The position numbers were made by a program, and so were the translations under genes. Below, piece by piece: positions 1 to 8,797 of a stretch of 64,000 nt of DNA (the stretch's first letter is position 1; every line of letters begins with the position of its first letter). The DNA is from Salinisphaera sp. T31B1 (lineage in GTDB: Bacteria; Pseudomonadota; Gammaproteobacteria; Nevskiales; Salinisphaeraceae): assembly GCF_040361275.1 (NCBI RefSeq), contig NZ_APNH01000001.1:372001-436000 (forward strand). Reading direction: 5' to 3'. A model generated the notes under the pieces. It saw nothing but the letters and a program-made list of their open reading frames with translations, was not told the origin of the DNA and searched no databases.

Positions 1-43
1 CATTCTAAACAGCCGGAGTCGGCCGCGCAGCCGGCACGCCCGC

Positions 44-1435
44 TCATCGGCGGCCCGGCTCGTCGTCGTCCGCGCGATCCTTGACGAAGGTTTCGTCGAC
101 CTCGCCGGCGAAGAAGCGCTTGCCGTAGATGAGCAGGCACAGACCGATGCCAATACCGAATGCCCAGGCCGCGCCCTGGGTGACCAGCACGCCGGCGGTC
201 ACGCCCGCGATGCCCAGATCGCGCTGGCTGCGCGCTTCCATGATGCCGATACGCACGCTCACATAGCCCTGGATCAGCAACGTCAGGGCCAGGGCCACGC
301 CCAGAATCGGCTGGATCACCGACACGATCGGCAACAGCAGCAGGCCGGTGTTGGTGCCCCAGCGAAACGAGCCGGAGCCGCCGAAGATCGAATCCATCGC
401 GCGGCGGCCTTCCTTGTAGCGCTCGACGATCACCACGTGCATGGCCGCCCACAGCGGGCCGCACATGGCCACGTCCGGCCCGAGAATGCTCATGCTGGCG
501 TTACGCGCGCCGAAGATCATATGAGCCCGGTCCGGGCTGTAGTCGATATCCTCGTCCGGACGCGCGCCGTCGGCTTCGTCGAGCAGGGCCTTGGACTGGA
601 GCACGTCGCCGAACAGCACGATATAGGTCGCGGCCACCATCGGCAGCGCCTGGATGAAGAACCAGGCCGGCGGCAGGCCGACACCGAACACCGTGTACTG
701 CGTCCAGAGGGTGACGAAGTCCGGCTTGGAGAAGCCCCATTCCACGTTCGGCCAGGGCGCTTCGCCGAACAGCGGCGCGAGCACGATCGCCAGCGCGATG
801 ATCGGGAAGATGCCCAGCTTGCCGATCAGCCCCATCACCGCGTTGCGCTGCTTGAGCGCGTTGAAGCCCTGCGAAAAGATCAGCAGGAAAGCCAGCCCGA
901 CGGCGATCGAGATCGTGAACGGAAACGTCCAGAAACGCCCGCCGTCGGAGAACACGCTGTTCACCGCGGCCAGGCCCGCACCCATGATGATGCCCGCCTT
1001 GAGCGCGGGCGGCACGAAACGCACCACGTGCTTGGCCAGGCCCGTCACGCCGAGGGCGATCGACAGCGTACCGAGCATGAACTGAAAGGCGATCAGCGCA
1101 TGCACGCGGTCCACGCCCTCGGGAAAGCCTTCGCAGTAGGCAATGAGCAGCGGAATGGCGGGCGTGATCCAGCCCGGCACCACGGGATCGCCGAGCAGGT
1201 GATGCGTCAGATAGAACAGGCCGTTGAGCATCACCACGGCCAGAGCGGCCTCGAACGGCATGCCCAGCAGGTCGGTCATCAGCGGGATCGCGGCCAGATC
1301 GACCGCGCACATCAACAGGCCCTGAAGATAATCCGGCCATTCGAAACGATAGTGATAGAACGGCAGACGGATCTTGAAGGGTCCGGCGCCCCAGTACGGT
1401 GATTCGCCGGCTTCCCTGCGGGCCCATGGCAGCAT
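44..1435 (-). CDS. NCS2/SLC23-like membrane permease, substrate unknown
   Basis: The product (about 463 residues) is a polytopic inner-membrane protein with roughly 12 hydrophobic segments. The general look is that of nucleobase/ascorbate-type (NCS2, UraA fold) or related anion permeases, but I do not see a decisive substrate motif. I start it at the ATG whose product begins MLPWARREAGESP, because a GGGGGA stretch lies 7 bases upstream and the further upstream 35 codons look random. The C-terminus is acidic and ends in DDDEPGRR. It is divergent from the terC gene and has no co-directional neighbour in the window, so context does not name a substrate. Confidence 0.6.
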   Translation of the reverse strand: MLPWARREAGESPYWGAGPFKIRLPFYHYRFEWPDYLQGLLMCAVDLAAIPLMTDLLGMPFEAALAVVMLNGLFYLTHHLLGDPVVPGWITPAIPLLIAYCEGFPEGVDRVHALIAFQFMLGTLSIALGVTGLAKHVVRFVPPALKAGIIMGAGLAAVNSVFSDGGRFWTFPFTISIAVGLAFLLIFSQGFNALKQRNAVMGLIGKLGIFPIIALAIVLAPLFGEAPWPNVEWGFSKPDFVTLWTQYTVFGVGLPPAWFFIQALPMVAATYIVLFGDVLQSKALLDEADGARPDEDIDYSPDRAHMIFGARNASMSILGPDVAMCGPLWAAMHVVIVERYKEGRRAMDSIFGGSGSFRWGTNTGLLLLPIVSVIQPILGVALALTLLIQGYVSVRIGIMEARSQRDLGIAGVTAGVLVTQGAAWAFGIGIGLCLLIYGKRFFAGEVDETFVKDRADDDEPGRR

Positions 1436-1620
1436 ATGAAAATCCCCCGGTATCGATGCGCGTACGATAGCACCGAGGGCGAGCCGGCTCATCGCAGGGC
1501 CTCTTTTGCGATCGGTGGTAAAGCCAGCCTTAACAGGCATTTGACGGGACCGGCCGTAGGATGGCCCGGCCTGGGTCCGTATCGAGTCGGCCCGTACGCA
1601 TTACGCAAGAGAGACGAACG

Positions 1621-2589
1621 ATGGATGTACCTGTCTGGGTCTGGGGCGCAACGATCGCCGGCATTCTGGCGTTGCTGATCTTCGATTTCTTCGCCCATGT
1701 GCGTACGCCGCACGCGCCGTCGCTCAAGGAAGCGGGCGGCTGGTCGATCTTCTATGTGGTACTGGCCATCATCTTCGGCATCGGCCTGTGGATGGTCTGG
1801 GGCCACGACCACGGCATCGAATACTTTGCCGGCTATATCACCGAAAAGAGCCTGTCGGTCGACAACCTGTTCGTGTTCGTGATCATCATGGGCTCGTTCA
1901 ACGTGCCGGCCGAATACCAGCAGAAAGTGCTGCTGGTGGGCGTGGTGATCGCGCTCATCCTGCGTACGATCTTCATCGCTCTCGGCGCGGCGGCGATCGA
2001 GAACTTCTCCTGGGTGTTCTATATCTTCGGCATCTTCCTGCTGTACACGGCGTGGAGCCTGGCCCGTACCAAGCACGACGAGGACGAAGAGTACGAGCCC
2101 AACATCATGGTGCGTCTGGCCCAGAAATACCTGCCGGCGACCGAAGACTACGACGGCACCCGGCTGACCACCGTGCAGAACGGCAAGCGCCTGATCACGC
2201 CCATGCTGATCGTGATGATCGCCATCGGCGCCACCGATATCCTGTTCGCGCTGGACTCGATCCCGGCGATCTACGGGCTCACCAAGGAGCCCTATATCGT
2301 GTTCACGGCGAATGCTTTCGCCCTGCTCGGCCTGATCCAGCTCTATTTCCTGCTCGGCGGGCTGCTCGACCGGCTGGTCTACCTCTCGTTCGGGCTGGCG
2401 GTCATTCTCGGTTTCATCGGCATCAAGCTGATGATCCATGCGCTGCACACCAACGAACTGCCCTTCATCAACGGCGGCCAGGAAGTGCATCTCGTGCCCG
2501 AGATTCCGATCTGGCTGTCGCTGTCGGTAATCATCGGCATCCTGATCGTGACCACGGTCGCCAGCCTGATGAGCAGCAAGAACAAGTAG
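1621..2589 (+). CDS. TerC family integral membrane protein (Alx-like)
   Basis: A 322-residue membrane protein of the TerC/Alx family, linked to manganese or calcium export and to metal loading of secreted enzymes. The family hallmarks are visible: a GYITEKSLSVDNLFVF segment near residues 75-90, with acidic residues inside membrane helices, and a second IGATDILFALDSIPAI segment near residue 200. About nine hydrophobic helices are separated by an acidic loop (KHDEDEEYEPN). The ATG at 1621 is preceded by AGAGAG about 8 bases upstream; an upstream start in the same frame would add a non-conserved arm. The gene stands alone and is followed by the repeat block. Confidence 0.88.
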   Translation: MDVPVWVWGATIAGILALLIFDFFAHVRTPHAPSLKEAGGWSIFYVVLAIIFGIGLWMVWGHDHGIEYFAGYITEKSLSVDNLFVFVIIMGSFNVPAEYQQKVLLVGVVIALILRTIFIALGAAAIENFSWVFYIFGIFLLYTAWSLARTKHDEDEEYEPNIMVRLAQKYLPATEDYDGTRLTTVQNGKRLITPMLIVMIAIGATDILFALDSIPAIYGLTKEPYIVFTANAFALLGLIQLYFLLGGLLDRLVYLSFGLAVILGFIGIKLMIHALHTNELPFINGGQEVHLVPEIPIWLSLSVIIGILIVTTVASLMSSKNK

Positions 2590-3010
2590 CGGCGGCGTGA
2601 GAACCTGAACACGGTACGCGCGACTCAGACACCCGGCTGCTTCATCCCCGGCCGTGCTCCGCTGCTCGGCGCTACGCCCAAGGGGGGGGAATACAGGCAC
2701 GCTCGCGGGCGGCCGCTGAAGCCGTGTAGGTCGGATTAGCGCAGCGTAATCCGACACGAATTCCGCTCCAGACAAGCCGGAGCCCGAACAGTGACCCAGG
2801 TCGGATCCTGGCGGAGCGTCTGTATTGGCCCCGTGTGGAGCGACGAGAAGCACAGCGCCCAAGGGTGTCCGAGGCACGGCCTCGGTGCGGCCAGCCTGTC
2901 TGAGCGTCGCCAAAGCGACGCGAGTTCTGGCCGCATCCCTTGGGGCGAGCATCGCAGTGCACCGGCGCGTTTCGCGTCGGCGCGCAACCCGGGTGTCGTT
3001 TCCTTTGCTT

Positions 3011-3038
3011 CCTTTCGTTTGGACAAGCAAACGAAAGG
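3011..3038. repeat. palindrome with GACAAG loop, copy 1
   Basis: CCTTTCGTTTG, then GACAAG, then CAAACGAAAGG: a perfect 11-bp stem. The matching element in copy 2 keeps the loop but has a different stem in which both arms have changed together. Confidence 0.8.
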
Positions 3039-3480
3039 GAGTCGCGCGGCAGCGCGAAACAAGCGTGCCGTCGAACTCGTGAGTGCCGGAAGACGGGTGG
3101 CTTAAACCCATTGTCCTGAAACGACCACGCAGACGAACTTCGACTTGGGGTTTCGCACTGTTGTGCGAGTAACTTTCATTTGCTTGTCCAAATGAAAGTC
3201 ACCAAAGCAAACGACACCCTGTCTTGCGTCGATGCTGCGCATCGATGCCCTGCGCGGCTCCGGCCGAAAGAGGGACAGCCGCGAAACTCGCGCCGCTGGG
3301 CGGCACTCAGACACACGGCTGTCTGGATCCTCTTTCGGCCTCCGCTGCTCGGCGCTACGCCCAAGGGACTGAATACAGACAAGCTCGCGGGCGGCCGCTG
3401 AAGCCGTGTAGGTCGGATTAGCGCAGCGTAATCCGACACGAATTCCGCTCCAGACAAGCCGGAGCCCGAACAGTGACCCA

Positions 3481-3514
3481 GGTCGGATCAGGTGTCTTGC
3501 ACCGTGATCCGACC
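3481..3514. repeat. REP-like palindrome present only in copy 2
   Basis: GGTCGGATCA at 3481 pairs with TGATCCGACC at 3505. In copy 1 only the left arm survives (near 2799), and the missing right arm accounts for most of the 35-base length difference between the two copies. Confidence 0.7.
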
Positions 3515-3729
3515 TTCCGCCTAATGGTGGAGCGCCTGTATTCGGCCCCCGTGTGGAGCGACGAGACGCACAGCGCCCGAGGGTGTCCGGCGCACTGCGC
3601 CGGTGCGGCCAGCCTGTTTGAGCGTCGCCAAAGCGACGCGAGTTCTGGCCGCATCCCTTGGGGGCGAGCATCGCAGTGCCCCGGCGCGTTTCGCGTCGGC
3701 GCGCAACCCGGGGGTCGTTTCTCTTCGTT

Positions 3730-3757
3730 ACTTCTCTTTGGACAAGCAAAGAGAAGT
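3730..3757. repeat. palindrome with GACAAG loop, copy 2
   Basis: ACTTCTCTTTG, then GACAAG, then CAAAGAGAAGT: a perfect 11-bp stem. Compared with 3011-3038 the loop is identical while the paired arms differ at several positions with matching changes, so base pairing has been preserved. Confidence 0.8.
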
Positions 3758-4240
3758 AGCTCGCGCTGCAGCGCGAAACAAGAGCTTGGCTAAGCTCGTG
3801 AGCGCCGTAAGACGGGTGGCTTAAACCCAGCGTCTTGAATCGACCACGCAGGCGAATTCTCACTTGGGGTTTCGCACTGTTGTGCGAGTAACTTTCATTT
3901 GCTTGTCCAGGTAAGTCACCAAAGCAAACGACACCCTGCCTTGCGTCGGCGCTCCGCGCCGATGCCCTGCGCTACGCCCAAGGGATTGAATACAGACAAA
4001 CTCGCGGGCGGGCGCGCTAAAGATCGCTTCTGATTTATTCTCGTAGGTCGGCTTAGCCAAAGGCGTAAGCCGACCGAAACGCGGCAGCGCGCGACGACAG
4101 CGCCGTCGAACTCGTGAGCGCCAGAACACGCGCGGCTCGAACCCAAGAGTCTTGGATCGACCATGCCCATGCACCCGCACTCGAGGCTCAGGCGCTGCTC
4201 AACCGGCCCAGAACAAACCGCCCCGCCTGACCGCGCCCAC

Positions 4241-4272
4241 AAAAAAGGCCGGAATCGCTGGATTCCGGCCTT
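4241..4272 (-). terminator. rho-independent terminator of the lipoprotein hydrolase gene
   Basis: AAGGCCGGAATC and GATTCCGGCCTT form a 12-bp GC-rich stem with a GCTG loop. Read on the minus strand it is followed by a run of six T, and it lies about 20 bases after the stop codon of the gene ending at 4292. Confidence 0.9.
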
Positions 4273-4291
4273 GTTCGTCAACGCCCGACTA

Positions 4292-5707
4292 TCAATCCGT
4301 CGGGCAGGCCGCTACGCCGTCGCGTGTCTCGCTGGTGAACTGGCAGCCGTAGTTCTCGTCGGCGACCGTGTCGGCATCGAGCACGTCGTCGCCAGCCGGC
4401 TTGGTGCCGTTCTGCTCCCAGTCGATCATCGCCTGGAAGCCGCTGACCAGTTCGGTGCCAGTGAAGTCGCAGTGCGGCGCGGACCGGATCGCCCGCTGCA
4501 CCAGCAGATCACCGTTGCCGTTGGCCTCGGCGCGCCGACGATAGACCTGCTCGTTGGAAAACGGCACGTACAGATCGCCCAGCCCGTGCAGTGATACCAC
4601 CGGTACGCTGAACTGGCCGTTGACGTTGGGCAGCCAGCGCAGGCCATCCGGCTGCAGCGGGTTGGCATCGGCGTCGGCCATCACGCGCAGGATCGAGTCG
4701 TTGAACATCTGCTCGGCGTCGCTCAGGTCGTCGTCGGCATCGAACTGGTAGGTAAAGCCGGTATTGCTGGTGAAATCGCGGGCGAGAATGCCGTTGATGG
4801 TGCCGTCGCGACCGCCGGTACCCATGACCACGTTGTAGTAGCCGCCGCGAAAGCCCTGCTCGAAGACCGGGCGATCGCCGCCAGACAGCTGGCGCACGAT
4901 ATCCTCGAGCTCCAGGCCCTGCTCGGTCGGCACGCCCTGCTCGGTGAACGAGGGCACCGTCTCCCAGAGCACGGCATCGATGGCCTGCTGGTCGAAATCG
5001 GTATTCGGAAACATCGTCGGGCCCATATCGGCCACGTGCTGGGCGGCAAACGTGAAGTTCAGCAGATAGTTGAACTCGGTGTCGCCCCCGCCGACCACGC
5101 CACAGGCCGGCATGGCTGCGGCGTAGCTGACCTTGTGGTTGGCGTTGGCCGCGGTTTCGGCCTCGATCGCAGCGGCCGTGACATGTCCGCCCATCGAAAC
5201 GCCCATGATGTAGGTCTTGGTCGGCGCCATCTGGCCGGTGATATCGGCGAAGTTCAGCGCCAGATTGTTGGTGTCTTCCACGCCGGTGCGGACGTCGTAA
5301 TAGTTGGTGGAATAACTCGACGCCGCCCAGGCATAGCCCTGGCTGACCAGGTACTGGCGTATCGGCGGGCTGTCGACGGTCAGCTTGGGCCCTTCGCCGC
5401 GATAGCCGTGGGCATACATCACCAGCAGTCCGTTCCAGTTCTCCGGCACCTCGATCCGGTAGCCGGCACCGTCGAGCACGCCCGTATAGCGCTCGGTGGG
5501 CAGGCCGTCGAGTGCTTCGAAGGCAAGCTCATCCTCGTCGACTGCGAACATGCGCGTGTCCTGCACCCGAGCCGGTTGGTCCGGCTGCGCCGGCGCGTCG
5601 TCGCCCACACTCACTCGGTCGTCGCTGCCACCGTCGCTGCAACCGGCCAGCAACGCAGCCATACACACCAGTCCGGCCGCCAACCGCGGCCCGTGATTCC
5701 TGTCCAT
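4292..5707 (-). CDS. secreted lipoprotein alpha/beta hydrolase (esterase-like)
   Basis: A 471-residue exported protein. The N-terminus is a lipoprotein signal peptide ending in the lipobox LLAGC, so the mature protein should be anchored to the envelope. A serine-hydrolase nucleophile elbow, GVSMGGH, lies near residue 170, and an APHCDF segment late in the protein is a candidate for the catalytic histidine. YAHGYRGEGP near residue 95 looks like an oxyanion-hole HG motif. The family resembles extracellular esterases or depolymerases, but the substrate is not evident. It is a single-gene unit with a strong terminator just downstream. Confidence 0.75.
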   Translation of the reverse strand: MDRNHGPRLAAGLVCMAALLAGCSDGGSDDRVSVGDDAPAQPDQPARVQDTRMFAVDEDELAFEALDGLPTERYTGVLDGAGYRIEVPENWNGLLVMYAHGYRGEGPKLTVDSPPIRQYLVSQGYAWAASSYSTNYYDVRTGVEDTNNLALNFADITGQMAPTKTYIMGVSMGGHVTAAAIEAETAANANHKVSYAAAMPACGVVGGGDTEFNYLLNFTFAAQHVADMGPTMFPNTDFDQQAIDAVLWETVPSFTEQGVPTEQGLELEDIVRQLSGGDRPVFEQGFRGGYYNVVMGTGGRDGTINGILARDFTSNTGFTYQFDADDDLSDAEQMFNDSILRVMADADANPLQPDGLRWLPNVNGQFSVPVVSLHGLGDLYVPFSNEQVYRRRAEANGNGDLLVQRAIRSAPHCDFTGTELVSGFQAMIDWEQNGTKPAGDDVLDADTVADENYGCQFTSETRDGVAACPTD

Positions 5708-5882
5708 GGGTTCTCCTCCCCGTCGCTCGGCATCGGCGCGCGCAAGCTGCGAATACGATGCTCTGATTATTGTGGCGGGGCGCGGCGGCTTTTTTTGAAA
5801 CCGAATTTCGCGTCCCGCCTCATTTATGCATCGCCCCTCAGCGCGGTCAAGCCGGCCAAAGGTCGTAGAACGACGTAAGACA

Positions 5883-5908
5883 CCGGCCGCGAACCGTGCC
5901 GCGGCCGG
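5883..5908 (-). terminator. possible terminator hairpin after the glutamate dehydrogenase gene
   Basis: CCGGCCGCG and CGCGGCCGG form a perfect 9-bp stem with an 8-base loop, 12 bases beyond the stop codon. There is no clear T run on the minus strand, so it may be a 3' end stabiliser rather than an intrinsic terminator. Confidence 0.35.
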
Positions 5909-5919
5909 CGCGCTCTTAT

Positions 5920-7179
5920 TCAGCCGTTATCGGTGCGGAAGAAGGCGCTGGTGCCACGGGCCTTGGCCGCTGCTTCGAGTTTTTCCAGCGCGATCACGTA
6001 GGCCGCCGTGCGATAGCCGACCTCCAGCGTCTCGGCGCGTTCGGCGACGGCCTCGGTGGCTTCGACCATGCGCGATTGCAGACGCTCGGCAACGGTATCG
6101 GCCGCCCAGTACCAGGCCTGGCGGTTCTGGACCCACTCGAAATAACTCACGGTCACGCCGCCGGCATTGGCCAGAATATCCGGCACGACCTGCACGCCGT
6201 TGTCTTCGAGCGTGCGGTCGGCTTCGCTGGCCACGGGCCCGTTGGCGATCTCGACAATCACCCCGGCACGCACCCGGTCGGCGTTGTCGGCGGTGATCAC
6301 GTTCTCGAGCGCAGCCGGCGCGAGAATATCGACTTCGAGTTCGACGATCTCGTCGTTGGACAGCGTCTGGCCGTCGGCGGCGCTGACCGAGCCATCGGTC
6401 TCCTTGGCCTTGGCGATGGCGTCCAGATCCAGACCGTCGGCGTTGTAGATGCCGCCGCCCGAATCGCTCACCGCCACCACGGTATAGCCGGCCTCGGCAC
6501 ACAGCCGGGCGAACCGGGCGCCGGCATTGCCAAAGCCCTGGACGGCCACGGTCGTGCCGTCGGGCTCGCGCTCCCAGCGTTTCATCAGGGTCGTCAGGGT
6601 ATGGAACGCCCCGTCGCCGGTGGCAGTGGTACGTCCGGCCGAGCCGCCCATCTCGACCGGCTTGCCGGTGATCACGTCGCGTACCTCGGCGCGGTTGATG
6701 ATCCGGTACTGGTCCATCATCCAGCCCATCACCCGCGGGTTGGTGTTCACGTCCGGCGCGGGGATATCGCTGTCCGGGCCGATGAAATCGGCGACCTTGT
6801 CGATATAGGCACGCGACAGCCGTTCCAGCTCGGCGGGTGAGAGCTGCTTCGGGTCGATCGCGATTCCGCCCTTGCCGCCGCCGAACGGCAGACCGAGCAC
6901 GGCGCATTTCATCGTCATCCAGAACGCCAGGGTCGACACCTCGTCGGCATTCACGTCCGGATGGAAGCGGATGCCGCCCTTGGCCGGGCCCAGCGTGGTG
7001 TCGTAGCGCACGCGATAGCCGGGGTAGAGCTTCATCGCGCCGTCGTCGTGGCGCAACGGTACCGACACCTTCAGTGCGGTATCGGGCTGGGCGAGCTGCT
7101 GGGCAATATCGTCAGAGATCTCGATATGGGCGAGCGCGGCCTCGATACGGGCGCTGGCTCCGTCGAACAGACTGGGCAT
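5920..7179 (-). CDS. gdhA: Glu/Leu/Phe/Val family glutamate dehydrogenase
   Basis: A 419-residue cytosolic dehydrogenase that interconverts glutamate with 2-oxoglutarate and ammonia using NAD(P). The family active site is present: K67 in GPAKGGIRFHP, K91, K103 in PFGGGKGGI and D143 in PAPDVNTN. The Rossmann fold starts at VAVQGFGNAGARF near residue 211. Length and motif order match the hexameric 420-residue class. The ATG at 7179 has GGAT about 5 bases upstream. It is monocistronic. Other members of this fold (leucine or phenylalanine dehydrogenases) are shorter, so glutamate is the best call. Confidence 0.92.
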   Translation of the reverse strand: MPSLFDGASARIEAALAHIEISDDIAQQLAQPDTALKVSVPLRHDDGAMKLYPGYRVRYDTTLGPAKGGIRFHPDVNADEVSTLAFWMTMKCAVLGLPFGGGKGGIAIDPKQLSPAELERLSRAYIDKVADFIGPDSDIPAPDVNTNPRVMGWMMDQYRIINRAEVRDVITGKPVEMGGSAGRTTATGDGAFHTLTTLMKRWEREPDGTTVAVQGFGNAGARFARLCAEAGYTVVAVSDSGGGIYNADGLDLDAIAKAKETDGSVSAADGQTLSNDEIVELEVDILAPAALENVITADNADRVRAGVIVEIANGPVASEADRTLEDNGVQVVPDILANAGGVTVSYFEWVQNRQAWYWAADTVAERLQSRMVEATEAVAERAETLEVGYRTAAYVIALEKLEAAAKARGTSAFFRTDNG

Positions 7180-7338
7180 GGCGATCCAATGATTCGGTAA
7201 AACGTATTACCTGCCTGTCTCGAACCGATAATTCAAGCACGCCGCCAGCCGCCTTGTAGACGCGACCGATAATATTCGCGAATTCAATGCATTGTGCGCT
7301 GAAACCGGCGCCGAGCTCGGATAATATCGAGAGCCTTA

Positions 7339-7914
7339 ATGCGCAGACCCGGGCAACCGATGAGTACTCGAATGATGGATCACGCGTATGGCTACGGCCT
7401 GATCAGCCGAGCCTTCCACTGGGCCATGGCGCTGTTGCTGCTCTGGCAGATCATTTCGGCCGCGCTGCACTATGCACTGGACGACACCCCGATTGCCGAT
7501 TTCTTTTTCGGCTTTCATTTTTCCAACGGGGTGCTGATCCTGGCGCTGGCGATCCTGCGCGGGCTGTGGGGCCTGATCAATCTGTCGCGCCGGCCGGCCC
7601 ACGACGGCGCCGTCGCGCGGGCGGCGGTGGTCGGCCATGTGGCGATGTATGCGTTGCTGATCGCAGTGCCGGTGATCGCCATCATCCGTGCCTACGGCGG
7701 TATTAAGCCGTTTTCCGCGCTCGGCGTGGAGATCTTTTCCGGCATGGACCGCAAGATCGAGTGGATGAGCGAACTCGGCAACCAGTGGCACGGGTTTCTC
7801 GGCTGGGTGCTGATCGCGCTCATCGCCGGCCATGTCGTCATGGCGTTCGTGCATACCTACGCCTGGAAACAACCGATGATCGCGCGCATGACGCGCGGCG
7901 ACGAACGCCCCTGA
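7339..7914 (+). CDS. cytochrome b561 family diheme membrane protein
   Basis: A 191-residue inner-membrane protein with four hydrophobic helices and histidines suited to bind two hemes b: H27 in SRAFHWAM, H62 in FFGFHFSNGV, H100 in VVGHVAMY, and H149, H159 and H166 near NQWHGFL and IAGHVVMAFVHTY. Members pass electrons from quinol or small carriers and often act as superoxide:quinone oxidoreductases. A second in-frame ATG at 7360 would remove seven residues; GAGAG five bases before 7339 favours the longer form. The following gene begins 71 bases later on the same strand. Confidence 0.85.
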   Translation: MRRPGQPMSTRMMDHAYGYGLISRAFHWAMALLLLWQIISAALHYALDDTPIADFFFGFHFSNGVLILALAILRGLWGLINLSRRPAHDGAVARAAVVGHVAMYALLIAVPVIAIIRAYGGIKPFSALGVEIFSGMDRKIEWMSELGNQWHGFLGWVLIALIAGHVVMAFVHTYAWKQPMIARMTRGDERP

Positions 7915-7985
7915 GCCCCCGGCGCCGGCCCCGACCGGCACGCGACATGCGTTAGAGTCTGCGCTTTCGCGTCACGGACACGCTC

Positions 7986-8723
7986 TTGGATCTGGTCCTG
8001 CTCTTCGCCGCCGCTCTCGCGGCCGGTGCGATCAACGCATTGGCCGGGGGCGGCAGCTTCATCACGCTGCCTGCGCTGCTGTTTCATGGCTTGCCGCCCA
8101 CCGTGGCCAATGCCACCAGCGCTACGGCGGTGCTGCCCGGCTATGCCACTACGCTGTTCCGCTTCCGTGGCGATGTGGCGCCGCCGGCCGCCCTGTCGCT
8201 GCCGGCCATGGTGGCAATCGCCGCCGCCGGCGGCATCAGCGGCGCCACGTTGCTGTTGATCACCGGGGATCGCGCGTTCTCGGCGGTCGTGCCGTGGCTG
8301 ATGGGTCTGGCCACGCTGATCTTCGCGGCCGCGCCTCATATCAAACAGGCCATGGCACAGCGACAGGCGAGCACGCCCGTCGCCGCCGTGGCGCTGTATG
8401 CAGCCTGTACCTACGGCGGCTATTTCAACGGCGGCGTCGGCATCATCGTCATCGCCTTGCTGGGCCTGCTCGGCCAGACCCGGCTGTTGACCTCCGTGGC
8501 GATGAAAGCGGTGATGTCGGCCACGCTGACCACGATTTCGGTCACGGTCTATGCGCTGTTCGGACTGATCCACTGGCCGCTGGCCGTGCTGATGGCGGCC
8601 GGTGCGATGCTCGGCGGGTGGATGGGCGCGGCGTTCGGCTATCGCATCGCCCCCGGCTGGCACCGCATCGGCATCGTGGTCATCGGCACGATCATGACGG
8701 GGCTGATGTTCCTGCGCACCTGA
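7986..8723 (+). CDS. TSUP family sulfite exporter TauE/SafE-like permease
   Basis: A 245-residue membrane protein of the TSUP family with seven or eight helices. The duplicated family pattern is visible: GAINALAGGGSFITLPALLF near the N-terminus and GGYFNGGVGIIVIALLG in the second half. It begins with TTG at 7986, which places the conserved N-terminal helix at the start. Members move sulfite, sulfoacetate or other small anions, but nothing nearby fixes the substrate. It follows the cytochrome b561 gene in the same direction. A second, distinct TSUP gene lies in the sulfolactate operon at 43344. Confidence 0.83.
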   Translation: MDLVLLFAAALAAGAINALAGGGSFITLPALLFHGLPPTVANATSATAVLPGYATTLFRFRGDVAPPAALSLPAMVAIAAAGGISGATLLLITGDRAFSAVVPWLMGLATLIFAAAPHIKQAMAQRQASTPVAAVALYAACTYGGYFNGGVGIIVIALLGLLGQTRLLTSVAMKAVMSATLTTISVTVYALFGLIHWPLAVLMAAGAMLGGWMGAAFGYRIAPGWHRIGIVVIGTIMTGLMFLRT

Positions 8724-8797
8724 CACGCAGCCTGCGCTGGCGTGCAGGGGCGTGCCTTGTCTAGGCTGTGCCTATCGACCCCCAACCAGGATATTCC

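Larger units (their letters stand above)
2625..4164. repeat. hairpin-rich tandem repeat block (two long copies plus a degenerate third)
   Basis: No convincing gene lies between terC and the lipoprotein gene. Instead, about 700 bases starting near 2625 recur starting near 3306, with the period growing from about 683 to 718 because copy 2 carries about 35 extra bases near 3490-3525. A third, shorter and diverged copy covers about 3972-4164. Each unit contains REP-like palindromes (TCGGATTA at 2731 against TAATCCGA at 2747; the same at 3413 and 3429; GGTCGGCTTA at 4046 against TAAGCCGACC at 4066) and stems around a GACAAG core (3011-3038, 3730-3757). Short open frames here on both strands are translations of the repeat. 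Confidence 0.85.

Noticed and set aside
1436-1620. yybP-ykoY manganese riboswitch before terC
   Set aside because: TerC genes are often controlled by it, and the leader has some GC-rich pairing potential near 1549-1590, but I could not find the conserved aptamer core.
1489-3111. A 540-codon minus-strand frame crossing terC and the repeat block
   Set aside because: It runs antisense through terC and into repeat copy 1; the predicted sequence is low complexity and the same repeat gives different small frames in each copy.
4080-4160. tRNA-like GGCTCGAACCC segment
   Set aside because: Only a T-arm-like string is present; no acceptor, D or anticodon arms fit around it, and it belongs to the third repeat copy.
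2625-4164. CRISPR array
   Set aside because: The repeated units are about 700 bases long and contain hairpins; there are no short regularly spaced repeats with unique spacers and no cas genes.
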